A stretch of 13,693 bases of DNA from CAZAQB01 sp964487155 (GCA_964487155.1 CAZAQB010000094.1:1-13693), one strand, 5' to 3'; numbered from the stretch's first letter, positions 1 through 7,474 are shown. Notes: generated from the letters alone by a model not told the origin. Program-made: numbers and translations.

Positions 1-2102
1 CGCAGCGCCCACTCCGGCGCATGGGCCCGTTTCCACTCGCCGGCGGCGAACTTGTTGGCTTCCGCCAGGGTGGGGTAGATGTGGATGGTGCCGAGGATCT
101 TGTTGAGCCCCAGGCCGTGCTTCATGGCGGCGACGAACTCGGCGATCAGGTCGCCGGCGTGCTCGCCGGCGATGGTCACGCCCAGGATGCGGTCCTTGCC
201 GGGCACGGTGAGCACCTTGACCAGGCCGTGGGCCTCGCCCTCGGTGATGGCCCGGTCGAGGTCATCGATGCCGTAGGTGGTGACCTCGTAGCGGATGCCC
301 TGCTCTTTCGCTTCCTGCTCGTTCAAGCCCACCCGGGCCACCTCCGGATCGGTGAAAGTGGCCCAGGGAATCACCGAGTAGTCCACCTTGAAGCGCTTGA
401 ACGTCCCGAACAGGGAGTTCACCGCGGCGAACCAGGCCATGTGGGCGGCGGTATGGGTGAACTGGTAGGGCCCGGCCACATCGCCCACCGCATAGATGTT
501 GGGGTAGCGGGTCTGCAGGTACTCGTTCACCTCCACCGTGCGCCGGTCGGTGACCGGGATGCCCAGTTCCTCCAGGCCGTAGCCGCTGGTGTTGGCCACC
601 CGGCCCACCGCCACCAGGATCCGGTCGAACTCGATCTCGGAGTTCTCGCCGTCGTGCTCCACCACCAGGCGCGGGCTGCCGTCGTCGCCGATCCGGACCT
701 CCTTGGCCTTGGTGGCGGTGCGCACGTCCACTCCCTCGGCGGTGAGCCGGGCGCGCACCATCTCCGAGAACTCTTCGTCCTCCCGGGGCAGGATGCGCGG
801 CAGCATCTCCACCTGGGTCACCCGGCTGCCCAGCCGCGCGAAGGCCTGGGTCAGCTCCGAGCCGATGGGCCCGCCGCCCAGCACCACCAGCCGCCGCGGC
901 AGCTCGCGCAGGTCCCAGAGGGTGTCGGACGTAAGGTAGCCGGCCTCCTCAAGCCCCGGTATGGGCGGGACGGCGGGACGGGCGCCGGCGGCGATGACGA
1001 TGTTGCGGGTGGTAAGCGTGCGGCCGTTCACCTGCACGGTGTAGGGCGAGGTGATGTGCGCCTCGCCCTGGATGACGTCCACGCCAAGCCCCTCGTAACG
1101 CTCTACGGAGTCGTGGGGCGCCACCTCGGCCACGACCCGGCGCACCCGGTCCATGACGTCGGCGAAGTCGAACTCAATGGTGGCCGACTTCATGCCGAAT
1201 TCCTCGGCCCGGCGCGCCTGGGCGACGAACTTCGCCGAGCGCAGCAGCGCCTTGGAGGGCACGCAGCCGGTGTTCAGGCAGTCGCCGCCCATGCGGTGCT
1301 TCTCGATGAGCGACACGCTCGCTTTCACAGCGGCGCCGATGTAGGCGCTCACCAGGCCGCCGGAGCCGGCGCCGATCACCACGATGTCCCGGTCGAAGTG
1401 GCGCGGCCGTTCCGACTTGGGCAGGTCCCGGCGGGCCTTGACCCACTGCAGCAGCTTCTTCGCCACCAGCGGGAAGATGCCCAGCAGGGTGAACGACAGG
1501 ATCAGGTCGGCGGAGAGCAGGTCCCCCAGGGCGCGCACCTCCGCGAGCTGCGTGCCGGCGTTCACGTACACCAGGGTGCCGGGCAGCATGCCGACCTGGC
1601 TCACCCAGTAGTAGGTGGCGGTGCGGATCGGGGTCAGCGCCATGGCCAGGTTGATGACGAAGAACGGGAACGCCGGCACCAGCCGCAGTCCGAACAGGTA
1701 GAACGCCCCGTCCCTTTCCACGCCCCGGTTGAGCTTGGCGAGGCTCTCGCCGAAGCGCCGCTGCACCGCGTCCCGGAACAGCAACCGGGCCACCAGGAAG
1801 GCGAGCGTGGCGCCGATGGTGGAGGCGAACGACACCAGCACCGTGCCGGTCACCAGCCCGAACAGCGCGCCGGCGGCCAGGGTCATCACCGCGGCCCCCG
1901 GCAGCGACAGGCCGGTCACCAGGACGTACAGCGCGAAGAACGCGCCCCCCGCCAGCCATGGATTGGCGTCCACCAGCGTCTGCAGCGCCTCCTTGCGCTC
2001 GCGCAGGTAGTCGAGGCTGAGGTACTGGCCGAGATCGAGGAGGAAGAACGCGGCCAACAGCGCCACGACCAGGCCGGCGAACAACAGCTTGCGTTTGCTC
2101 AT
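1..2102 (-). CDS. TVP38/DedA-type membrane domain fused to a MerA/Lpd-like FAD disulfide oxidoreductase (C-terminus outside window)
   Basis: Partial gene of at least 700 codons running off the left edge. Residues 1 to about 215 are hydrophobic and fit the TVP38/TMEM64 (SNARE-associated, DedA-like) family: an AAGALFGLVTG segment, then an R-x-V-P-A-F-P re-entrant motif and a following N. From about residue 238 a pyridine nucleotide-disulfide oxidoreductase begins, with an FAD Rossmann loop GAGSGG, a redox-active C275-LNTG-C280 pair, and a second nucleotide loop GGGPIGSE near 408. A Glu after that strand (VEMLP) suggests NADH preference. The dimerisation domain reads H674-I-Y676-P-T, with Tyr where glutathione reductase and Lpd have the catalytic His, as in mercuric reductase. 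No N-terminal HMA domain is present. ATG start at 2102, with AGGACC a few bases upstream. Substrate unknown; probably a membrane-tethered flavoenzyme. The domain calls are firm, the function is not. Confidence 0.9.
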   Translation of the reverse strand, partial: MSKRKLLFAGLVVALLAAFFLLDLGQYLSLDYLRERKEALQTLVDANPWLAGGAFFALYVLVTGLSLPGAAVMTLAAGALFGLVTGTVLVSFASTIGATLAFLVARLLFRDAVQRRFGESLAKLNRGVERDGAFYLFGLRLVPAFPFFVINLAMALTPIRTATYYWVSQVGMLPGTLVYVNAGTQLAEVRALGDLLSADLILSFTLLGIFPLVAKKLLQWVKARRDLPKSERPRHFDRDIVVIGAGSGGLVSAYIGAAVKASVSLIEKHRMGGDCLNTGCVPSKALLRSAKFVAQARRAEEFGMKSATIEFDFADVMDRVRRVVAEVAPHDSVERYEGLGVDVIQGEAHITSPYTVQVNGRTLTTRNIVIAAGARPAVPPIPGLEEAGYLTSDTLWDLRELPRRLVVLGGGPIGSELTQAFARLGSRVTQVEMLPRILPREDEEFSEMVRARLTAEGVDVRTATKAKEVRIGDDGSPRLVVEHDGENSEIEFDRILVAVGRVANTSGYGLEELGIPVTDRRTVEVNEYLQTRYPNIYAVGDVAGPYQFTHTAAHMAWFAAVNSLFGTFKRFKVDYSVIPWATFTDPEVARVGLNEQEAKEQGIRYEVTTYGIDDLDRAITEGEAHGLVKVLTVPGKDRILGVTIAGEHAGDLIAEFVAAMKHGLGLNKILGTIHIYPTLAEANKFAAGEWKRAHAPEWAL

Positions 2103-2436
2103 ATGATTGAGGTCCTGTCCCGTTACGATCATCTTGCAGGCCGTGCCGACTCTAGCTCTCAGTCCGGCTTGCGGCCCATCCGGAAAAGCACGGGTGCCCA
2201 ATCCCGTTGCCTCTTGCCCGGTTGGTCGGTGTGGGCGGCGGAACCTTACACTCGGCAGCCGGCAGCACCGTGTCCCACCGGGCGGGCGCCGCCAGCGCCG
2301 GGGGTCCGCACGCAGGCGCGGGATACGTATGATTGCGCATGGTGTCCCCGCAGGCAGGCACACGCCGGCGCGCGGGCGAAGGCCGCGGCCCGCCGGTCCC
2401 GGTACGGTCCCTCCCCATCCAGCCCTGGAGACTGAC
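2103..2436. other. Divergent intergenic region between the flavoenzyme and metY genes
   Basis: This 334-bp gap separates two diverging start codons and must hold both promoters. A TATGAT hexamer at 2328-2333 is a possible -10 for the metY-type gene, but the matching -35 position (TCCGCA, 2305-2310) is poor. I looked for a SAM riboswitch or MetJ-type operator ahead of the methionine gene and saw neither convincingly. Open frames cross this gap on the plus strand, but they are extensions of shadow frames and carry no recognisable protein. Confidence 0.4.
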
Positions 2437-3711
2437 GTGAAGCTCGAAACCCTGGCCATCCACGGCGGCTACAGCCCGGAGCCCACCACCCGCGCGGTGG
2501 CGGTGCCCATCTACCAGACTACCTCCTACGCCTTCGATGACACCCAGCACGGGGCGGATCTGTTCGACCTGAAGGTGGAGGGCAACATCTACAGCCGCAT
2601 CATGAACCCGACCTGCGCGGTGCTGGAGCAGCGGGTGGCGGAGATGGAGGGGGGCGTCGCCGGGCTGGCCCTGGCCTCCGGCATGGCGGCCATCGCCTAC
2701 AGCCTGCAGACCATCTGCCGGGCCGGCGACAACATCGTCACCACCAGCCAGCTCTACGGCGGCACCTACAACCTGTTCGCCCACGGGCTGTCCGCGATGG
2801 GGCTGGCGGCCCGCTTCGCCAGCGCCGACGATCCGGTGGACCTGGCCGCCCGCATCGACGGCCGCACCCGGGCCATCTTCTGCGAGACGGTGGGCAACCC
2901 CAACGGCAATATCGTCGACATCGAGCGCCTGGCGGACATCGCCCACGACGCCGGCGTGCCGCTGATTGTGGACAACACCGTGCCGACCCCCTACCTGTGG
3001 CGGCCCATCGACCACGGCGCCGACATCGTGGTGCACTCCCTGACCAAGTACATGGGCGGCCACGGCACCACCATCGGCGGCGTGATCGTGGACTCCGGCC
3101 GTTTCCCCTGGGCGGAGCACCCCGAGAACTTCCCCATGATGGTGGAGCCCGACCCGTCCTATCACGGGGTGGTGTACACCGAGGCCGAGGGGCCGAGGGC
3201 GTTCATCTGCCGGGCGCGCATGGTGCCGCTGCGCAACATGGGTGCCGCCCTATCGCCGTTCAACGCCTTCCAGCTGCTGCAGGGCATCGAGACCCTGGCG
3301 TTGCGCATGGACCGCCACTGCGAGAACGCCGTGGCCGTGGCGAGCCACCTGGAAGGCCATCGCCAGGTGAAGTGGGTGAAGTACGCCGGGCTGCCCACCA
3401 GCCGCTACTACCCCCTGGCGGAGAAGTACATGGGTGGGCGCGCCGCCGGCATCCTGAGCTTCGGCATCGACGGCGGCCAGGAGGCCGGCGTGAAGTTCAT
3501 CGACGCGCTGAAACTGGTCACCCGGCTGGTGAATATCGGCGACGCCAAGTCCCTGGCCTGCCATCCGGCCACCACCACCCACCGCCAGTTGAACGACGAG
3601 GAGCTGGAAACCGCCGGCGTCACCCGCGATATGGTGCGCCTGTCGGTGGGCATCGAGCACGTCGACGACATCCTGGAAGACGTCGATCAGGCCCTTGCGG
3701 CGGCGCGCTGA
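2437..3711 (+). CDS. metY: O-acetylhomoserine sulfhydrylase (O-acetylhomoserine aminocarboxypropyltransferase)
   Basis: PLP enzyme of the Cys/Met metabolism family, 424 residues, the normal MetY length. It makes homocysteine from O-acetyl-L-homoserine and sulfide in the cytoplasm. The N-terminus LAIHGGYSPEPTTRAVAVPI, the YSRIMNPT motif, and SLTKYMGGHGT with the Schiff-base lysine K204 are all typical of MetY, and the conserved core continues to the C-terminus. The start is the GTG at 2437: GGAG lies 6 nt upstream and the family's N-terminal sequence begins right there, although the frame is open further upstream. No operon partner is visible: it diverges from the flavoenzyme and is followed by a REP-containing gap. 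Methionine gamma-lyase is a less likely alternative given the specific N-terminal and YNLF/PTPYLWRP sequences. Confidence 0.95.
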   Translation: MKLETLAIHGGYSPEPTTRAVAVPIYQTTSYAFDDTQHGADLFDLKVEGNIYSRIMNPTCAVLEQRVAEMEGGVAGLALASGMAAIAYSLQTICRAGDNIVTTSQLYGGTYNLFAHGLSAMGLAARFASADDPVDLAARIDGRTRAIFCETVGNPNGNIVDIERLADIAHDAGVPLIVDNTVPTPYLWRPIDHGADIVVHSLTKYMGGHGTTIGGVIVDSGRFPWAEHPENFPMMVEPDPSYHGVVYTEAEGPRAFICRARMVPLRNMGAALSPFNAFQLLQGIETLALRMDRHCENAVAVASHLEGHRQVKWVKYAGLPTSRYYPLAEKYMGGRAAGILSFGIDGGQEAGVKFIDALKLVTRLVNIGDAKSLACHPATTTHRQLNDEELETAGVTRDMVRLSVGIEHVDDILEDVDQALAAAR

Positions 3712-3756
3712 GCGGCACCGTGGCGGGTCCGCAGGCCTGCGGCTCAACACCTCCCG

Positions 3757-3859
3757 CGCCGGATGCGCTGCGCTTATCCGGCCTACGCGGGCGTCGGTCC
3801 AACCTCGCGGCGCGGCGAAGGGCGTAGGCCGGATAAGGCGCGCAGCGCCGCATCCGGCG
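3757..3859. repeat. Inverted pair of REP-like palindromic elements (BIME-like)
   Basis: The left unit (3757-3787) starts CGCCGGATGCG and ends TTATCCGGCCTACG. The right unit (3823-3859) is its reverse complement: CGTAGGCCGGATAAGG, then GCATCCGGCG. Each unit can fold on its own through GCCGGAT/ATCCGGC, and the two can pair with each other across a 35-bp spacer. The ends closely resemble enterobacterial REP sequences (GCCGGATGCG...TTATCCGGCCTAC). The pair lies just after metY, the usual extragenic place for REPs. Such elements are spread by RAYT transposases and may affect mRNA 3' ends or gyrase binding; no transposase is visible here. A 14-bp palindrome, CCGCAGGCCTGCGG, sits at 3729-3742 just before it. 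Confidence 0.8.
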
Positions 3860-3864
3860 TCTCC

Positions 3865-3904
3865 GGGCGGGGGGTGCCGGTGATCGCGCCGGCACCCCCC
3901 GCCC
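3865..3904. terminator. Perfect 16-bp-arm hairpin, candidate terminator without a T-tract
   Basis: Left arm 3865-3880 (GGGCGGGGGGTGCCGG) and right arm 3889-3904 (CCGGCACCCCCCGCCC) are exact reverse complements around an 8-nt loop. As RNA this would be an extremely stable stem. No T-run follows on either strand, so it is not a classical intrinsic terminator. It could stop or stabilise the metY transcript, or insulate the following Fnr-type promoter. Its last base is the first base of the flanks that extend the next palindrome. Confidence 0.45.
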
Positions 3905-3906
3905 CC

Positions 3907-3920
3907 TTGATCGCAATCAA
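3907..3920 (+). promoter_or_regulatory. Fnr/Dnr-type operator upstream of norQ
   Basis: TTGATCGCAATCAA matches the Fnr/Dnr/Anr consensus TTGAT-N4-ATCAA exactly in both half-sites. CCC and GGG flanks extend the palindrome to 3904-3923. If it works as a class II site centred at -41.5, transcription would start near 3955, with TAGCCT (3944-3949) as a weak -10, leaving a leader of about 95 nt before norQ. This predicts induction by low oxygen (Fnr/Anr) or by NO (Dnr); the box alone cannot say which. Confidence 0.85.
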
Positions 3921-4049
3921 GGGCAACGCTCCCGGGCGCCGGCTAGCCTGAAACGGTGATGCCCGCTTGGGCCTGGCGGGCCGGCCTTCCCCGACCCCTG
4001 GCCCCCGGCCCGGCGGGCAGCACGGCTCCCCGTCCTGTTGGAGGTTTCC

Positions 4050-4862
4050 ATGGCCCAGCCCCATGCCGCCGCGCCGGCTCCCGCCGGCGTCTTCTACCAG
4101 CCCCGGGCCGACGAGATCCCGCTGGCGGAACAGGCCGCCCGGCTGGGGCTGCCGCTGCTGCTGAAAGGGCCCACCGGCTGCGGCAAGACCCGCTTCGTGG
4201 AGCACCTGGCCGAGCGCCTGGGGCGCTCCCTGTACACCGTGGCCTGCCACGATGACCTGACTGCCGCGGACCTGGTGGGTCGCCACCTGATCGGGGCCGA
4301 TGGCACCTTCTGGCAGGATGGCCCCCTCACCCGGGCGGTCCGGGAGGGCGCGATCTGCTATCTCGACGAAATCATCGAGGCCCGCAAGGACACCACCGTG
4401 GTGCTGCATCCCCTGGCGGACCACCGCCGGGTGCTGCCGCTGGACGCCACTGGAGAGCTGGTTTCGGCGGCGCCCGGCTTCATGCTGGTGGTGTCCTACA
4501 ACCCCGGCTACCGGAATCTCATGAAGGGGCTCAAGCCGAGCACCCGGCAACGCTTCGTGGCCCTGGAGTTCGACTATCCGGACGAGGCGGCGGAGACGCG
4601 GGTGGTGGCCCGCGAGGCCGGCGTGGACGAGGCGCTTGCCGGCCGCCTGGTGCAGCTTGGCCGCTCCCTGCGCGCCCTGACCGAGCACGAGCTGGAGGAG
4701 GCCGCCTCCACCCGGCTGCTGATCTATGCGGGCAGCCTGATGGCGGCCGGCGTCGCGCCGCTGCGGGCCTGTGAGGCGGGCATCGTGCAGCCGCTGAGCG
4801 ACGATCCGACCACCCTGGACGCTCTGATGGAGGTGGTTCGTGCGGTCTTCGACGACGGCTGA
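4050..4862 (+). CDS. norQ: NorQ, MoxR-family AAA+ ATPase for nitric oxide reductase activation
   Basis: Cytoplasmic AAA+ ATPase of the NorQ/CbbQ/NirQ branch of MoxR, 270 residues, the usual length. Walker A is G40-PTGCGK46-T, Walker B is ICYLD106-E107, and the conserved core between them (ACHDDLTAADLVGRHLIG) and after it (HPLADHRRVLPLDATGE, VVSYNPGYRNLMKGLKPSTRQRF) is typical. The family works with a VWA partner, NorD, to insert iron or remodel NorCB. Start: the ATG at 4050, preceded by GGAGG 5 nt upstream; an in-frame TTG at 4038 is disfavoured because it overlaps that ribosome site. Unusually, the gene sits before norC with its own Fnr-type box and is separated from norD by about 3.6 kb. 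Its 3' end overlaps the next small gene by 23 nt. CbbQ is excluded by the absence of RuBisCO genes and the strong nor context. Confidence 0.93.
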   Translation: MAQPHAAAPAPAGVFYQPRADEIPLAEQAARLGLPLLLKGPTGCGKTRFVEHLAERLGRSLYTVACHDDLTAADLVGRHLIGADGTFWQDGPLTRAVREGAICYLDEIIEARKDTTVVLHPLADHRRVLPLDATGELVSAAPGFMLVVSYNPGYRNLMKGLKPSTRQRFVALEFDYPDEAAETRVVAREAGVDEALAGRLVQLGRSLRALTEHELEEAASTRLLIYAGSLMAAGVAPLRACEAGIVQPLSDDPTTLDALMEVVRAVFDDG

Positions 4863-5199
4863 GCGGGGCCTGCAACGCCGCCTCGCCATCAAGGGCGAGG
4901 CCTGGTACCTGGTGAACCTGCTGCTGGCGCCGGGGATCGGCTTCGCGGTGCAGGTGCTGCTCTGGCGGCGCCACCGGCACTCCTCCCCGGGCGCGGGGCT
5001 GGAACGGCTGCGCCGGTCGTGGCTCACCTCGCTCGCCGCCGGCGCCGCCGTGGCCGGCGTCGCCTTCCTCGCCTGGCTGGCGTTCGGCTTCACCCCCGCG
5101 GGCTGGGCCGGCCTGCTGCTGGCGGTGATCTGTGTTCATACCGGCTTCGTGCTGCTGGGGCTGCTGCGCCTGGCCGAGGCCCTGAACCTGCGCGGCTGA
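4840..5199 (+). CDS. Unknown small membrane protein translationally coupled to norQ
   Basis: 119-residue protein that I do not recognise with certainty. It has three likely membrane segments: about 21-42 (YLVNLLLAPGIGFAVQVLLW), 61-84 and 88-110. A basic N-terminus (ERGLQRRLAIKGE) and a WRRHRH loop follow the positive-inside rule. The start is GTG at 4840, with GGAGG 6 nt upstream; this lies inside the last codons of norQ in another frame, so the 23-nt overlap implies translational coupling. The layout (LAPGIG, two-strand basic loop, C-terminal AEALN) loosely recalls DUF4870-type small membrane proteins, but that is a guess. Its place points to a role in NO reductase assembly, for example as a membrane anchor or partner for NorQ. 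It is not NorF, which is present further on. Confidence 0.8.
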   Translation: MRSSTTAERGLQRRLAIKGEAWYLVNLLLAPGIGFAVQVLLWRRHRHSSPGAGLERLRRSWLTSLAAGAAVAGVAFLAWLAFGFTPAGWAGLLLAVICVHTGFVLLGLLRLAEALNLRG

Positions 5200-5222
5200 A
5201 TCAGGGTATTCCCTGCGGCTCC

Positions 5223-5442
5223 GGCGTCGGCCTCCCAGCCGCCGAGGCGCCAAGCCCTGGCACCCGGGCCCGCCCGGGGCGCATCCGCCGCCGCGTTCGC
5301 CGGCCACAGATGAACGCGGATGGTTACGGCGCCGGGGGTTCGCCCGGCGCCGGCCCTGCCCGCCGTAGCCCCACGTTGCGGAGAAACGTGGGTGTCGGCG
5401 TCCCAAACGTCGAGGCCCTGGGCCCTGGTGCCGGGCCCGCCC
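5223..5442. repeat. Imperfect direct repeat of about 52 bp with an intervening hairpin
   Basis: Copy 1 (5223-5275) and copy 2 (5391-5442) share GTCGGC, TCCCA, CGAGGC, GCCCTGG and CCGGGCCCGCCC in the same order, with roughly three quarters of positions identical by eye. Just before copy 2 lies a hairpin, CCCACGTT (5370-5377) and AACGTGGG (5385-5392) around a 7-nt loop. Read on the minus strand the copies translate to similar strings (LGGWEADA and LDVWDADT), but no start, ribosome site or full protein goes with them. Probably two members of a dispersed intergenic repeat family; a decayed coding origin is possible. Confidence 0.55.
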
Positions 5443-5494
5443 GCGGCCCGGGGTGGCACCGCCAACCCAGTCCTTAAACATGTATTCAAACTAC

Positions 5495-5508
5495 TTGATT
5501 GTAATCAA
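5495..5508 (+). promoter_or_regulatory. Fnr/Dnr-type operator upstream of norC
   Basis: TTGATTGTAATCAA matches TTGAT-N4-ATCAA in both halves, with 6-bp perfect arms. With a class II geometry (centre at -41.5), transcription would start near 5543, about 52 nt before the norC ATG. The expected -10 position holds only a weak match (CACAGT, 5532-5537), common for activator-dependent promoters. It is expected to drive norC, norB and the genes after them under low oxygen or NO. Confidence 0.88.
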
Positions 5509-5594
5509 GGCCCAGCGCCGGCCGCCGGCGACACAGTAGCCGCCACCGGGCCTCAGGACACCCGGAACCCGTGCGCCGGACAGAGGAAGACACC

Positions 5595-6041
5595 ATGGCG
5601 GAGCGCTTCACCAAGGGCATGGCCCGCAACATCTACTACGGGGGCAGCGCGTTTTTCATCCTGCTGTTCCTCGCGCTGACCTTCGATACCACCCGGGTGC
5701 TGCCCGAGAGGGACAACCGCGACACGCTGACCGAGGCCGTGGTCAAGGGCAAGCACGTCTGGGAGAACTACAACTGCATCGGCTGCCACACCCTGATGGG
5801 GGAGGGCGCCTATTTCGCGCCCGAACTCGCCAATGTCTTCGACCGCCGCGGTGGCGGTAACGAGGCCCAGTTCCACGCCTACCTCAAGGCCTGGATGAAC
5901 GCCCAGCCCACCCGGGCTCCGGGCCGGCGCCAGATGCCCCAGTTCAATCTCAGCGACGAGCAGATCTCGAACCTCGCGGAGTTCCTGATCTACACCTCGC
6001 GCATCGACGACAACGACTGGCCGCCGAACATCGAAGGCTGA
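5595..6041 (+). CDS. norC: NorC, cytochrome c subunit of nitric oxide reductase
   Basis: 148-residue membrane-anchored monohaem cytochrome c, the normal NorC length. A single uncleaved anchor (about residues 11-30, IYYGGSAFFILLFLALTF) is followed by a periplasmic domain with the haem motif C61-IG-C64-H65 in the typical NorC setting NYNCIGCHTLMGEGAYFAPEL. M114 in RQMPQFNLSDEQI is the likely sixth ligand. It takes electrons from periplasmic cytochrome c or cupredoxin and passes them to NorB. Start: the ATG at 5595, with AGAGGAAG a few bases upstream; an in-frame upstream start at 5571 would add residues not seen in the family. It is the first gene after an Fnr-type box, with norB 13 nt downstream. 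Confidence 0.97.
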   Translation: MAERFTKGMARNIYYGGSAFFILLFLALTFDTTRVLPERDNRDTLTEAVVKGKHVWENYNCIGCHTLMGEGAYFAPELANVFDRRGGGNEAQFHAYLKAWMNAQPTRAPGRRQMPQFNLSDEQISNLAEFLIYTSRIDDNDWPPNIEG

Positions 6042-6054
6042 GGAGGAAAACCCA

Positions 6055-7467
6055 ATGAAATTCAAATCCCAGGCGGTCGCGAAGCCCTATTTCGTGTTCG
6101 CCATCATCCTGTTCGTCGGCCAGATCGTATTCGGCCTGGTGCTGGGCACCCAGTACGTGATCGGCGATTTCCTGTTCCCGGAAATCCCCTTCAACGTGGC
6201 CCGCATGGTCCATACCAACCTGCTCATCGTCTGGCTGCTGTTCGGCTTCATGGGGGCCGCCTACTACCTGGTGCCCGAGGAATCCGAGCGCGAGCTGCAC
6301 AGCCCGCTGCTGGCAAAGGTGCTGTTCTGGGTGTTCGCCGCGGCCGGCACCCTGACCATCCTGGGATACCTGTTCGTGCCCTATGCGGCCCTGGCGGAAA
6401 TGACCGGCAACGAATTGCTGCCCACCATGGGCCGCGAATTCCTCGAACAACCCACCATCACCAAGGTGGGCATCGTCGTGGTGGCCCTGGGCTTTCTCTA
6501 CAACGTCGGCATGACGGTGCTGAAGGGCCGCAAGACCGTGGTCAACATGGTGCTGCTCACCGGTCTGCTGGGCCTGGCGGTGCTGTTCCTGTTCAGCTTC
6601 TACAACCCCAGCGAGATCACCCTGGACAAGTACTACTGGTGGTGGGTGGTGCATCTCTGGGTGGAGGGCGTCTGGGAGCTGATCATGGGCGCCATCCTGG
6701 CGTTCGTGCTGATCAAGCTCACCGGCGTGGACCGCGAGGTGATCGAGAAGTGGCTGTACGTGATCATCGCCATGGCGCTGATCACCGGCATCCTGGGCAC
6801 CGGCCACCACTACTTCTGGATCGGCACGCCGGGGTACTGGCTGTGGGTGGGCTCGGTGTTCTCGGCGCTGGAGCCGCTGCCGTTTTTCATGATGACGGTG
6901 TTCGCCTTCAACATCGTCAACCGCCGGCGCCGCAACCACCCCAACAAGGCGGCCACCCTGTGGGCGCTCGGCACCGCGGTGATGGCCTTTCTGGGGGCCG
7001 GCGTGTGGGGCTTCCTGCACACGCTGGCGCCGGTGAACTTCTACACCCACGGCAGCCAGATCACCGCCGCCCACGGCCACATGGCCTTCTACGGGGCCTA
7101 CGTGCTGATCGTGCTGACCATCATCTCCTACGCCATGCCCAAGCTGCGGGGCCGGGAGGCGCCGCCGGAGGCGGCCCAGCAGTTGGAGATGTGGTCCTTC
7201 TGGCTGATGACCGTGTCCATGGTGTTCATCACCCTGTTCCTGACCGGCGCCGGCATCCTGCAGATCTGGCTGCAGCGCATCCCGGAAGACGCCCAGGCCA
7301 TGTCCTTCATGATGTCCCAGGACCGCATTGCCATCTTCTACTGGATGCGGCTGGTGGCTGGGGGCGTGTTCCTGGTCGGGGTGATCTGCTACGTGGCGAG
7401 TTTCTTCGTCGGCGGCAAAGCGCCGGCGGAAGGCGATCTCAACGCCACCACCGTCGAGCCTCTGTAG
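6055..7467 (+). CDS. norB: NorB, catalytic subunit of cytochrome c-dependent nitric oxide reductase
   Basis: 470-residue, roughly 12-helix member of the haem-copper oxidase superfamily, which reduces 2 NO to N2O in the inner membrane. All expected metal ligands are visible: H53 (low-spin haem b), H200 in HLWVEGVWEL and H251-H252 in GTGHHYFWIG (non-haem FeB), H340 (haem b3) and H342 (haem b) in AAHGHMAFYGAY. The glutamates E204 and E208 of the HLWVEGVWE segment, required near FeB, are present. Spacing matches Pseudomonas stutzeri NorB with a constant offset of 7. There is no long N-terminal extension, so this is the cNor type, not quinol-dependent qNor. A strong GAGGAGG site precedes the ATG at 6055. 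It directly follows norC. Confidence 0.98.
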   Translation: MKFKSQAVAKPYFVFAIILFVGQIVFGLVLGTQYVIGDFLFPEIPFNVARMVHTNLLIVWLLFGFMGAAYYLVPEESERELHSPLLAKVLFWVFAAAGTLTILGYLFVPYAALAEMTGNELLPTMGREFLEQPTITKVGIVVVALGFLYNVGMTVLKGRKTVVNMVLLTGLLGLAVLFLFSFYNPSEITLDKYYWWWVVHLWVEGVWELIMGAILAFVLIKLTGVDREVIEKWLYVIIAMALITGILGTGHHYFWIGTPGYWLWVGSVFSALEPLPFFMMTVFAFNIVNRRRRNHPNKAATLWALGTAVMAFLGAGVWGFLHTLAPVNFYTHGSQITAAHGHMAFYGAYVLIVLTIISYAMPKLRGREAPPEAAQQLEMWSFWLMTVSMVFITLFLTGAGILQIWLQRIPEDAQAMSFMMSQDRIAIFYWMRLVAGGVFLVGVICYVASFFVGGKAPAEGDLNATTVEPL

Positions 7468-7474
7468 TGGCGCA

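Larger units (their letters stand above)
5200..5594. other. Intergenic region upstream of norC
   Basis: 395 bp with no convincing gene. It contains a weak 5-bp-stem hairpin (CAGGG-TATT-CCCTG, 5202-5215) right after the stop of the small membrane gene, a pair of imperfect direct repeats (listed separately), and an 18-bp stretch CACAGATGAACGCGGATG (5305-5322) that resembles dispersed intergenic repeat units seen in many proteobacteria. An AT-richer patch at 5474-5510 carries the Fnr-type box of the norC promoter. Open frames here on either strand have strongly biased composition and no recognisable protein. Confidence 0.6.

Noticed and set aside
21..2435. 804-codon plus-strand open frame opposite the flavoenzyme gene
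   Set aside because: The minus strand encodes a clear multi-domain protein over nearly the same span. The plus translation is rich in His, Gly, Gln and Arg with no family resemblance, as expected from antisense frames in GC-rich DNA.
2103..2436. Possible SAM riboswitch or methionine-responsive leader before metY
   Set aside because: No recognisable SAM riboswitch core or repeated MetJ-type boxes could be found by eye; a covariance-model search would decide.
3712..4049. Small open frames in the metY-norQ gap
   Set aside because: They run through the REP pair and the hairpin, lack ribosome sites and have no protein-like conservation signature.
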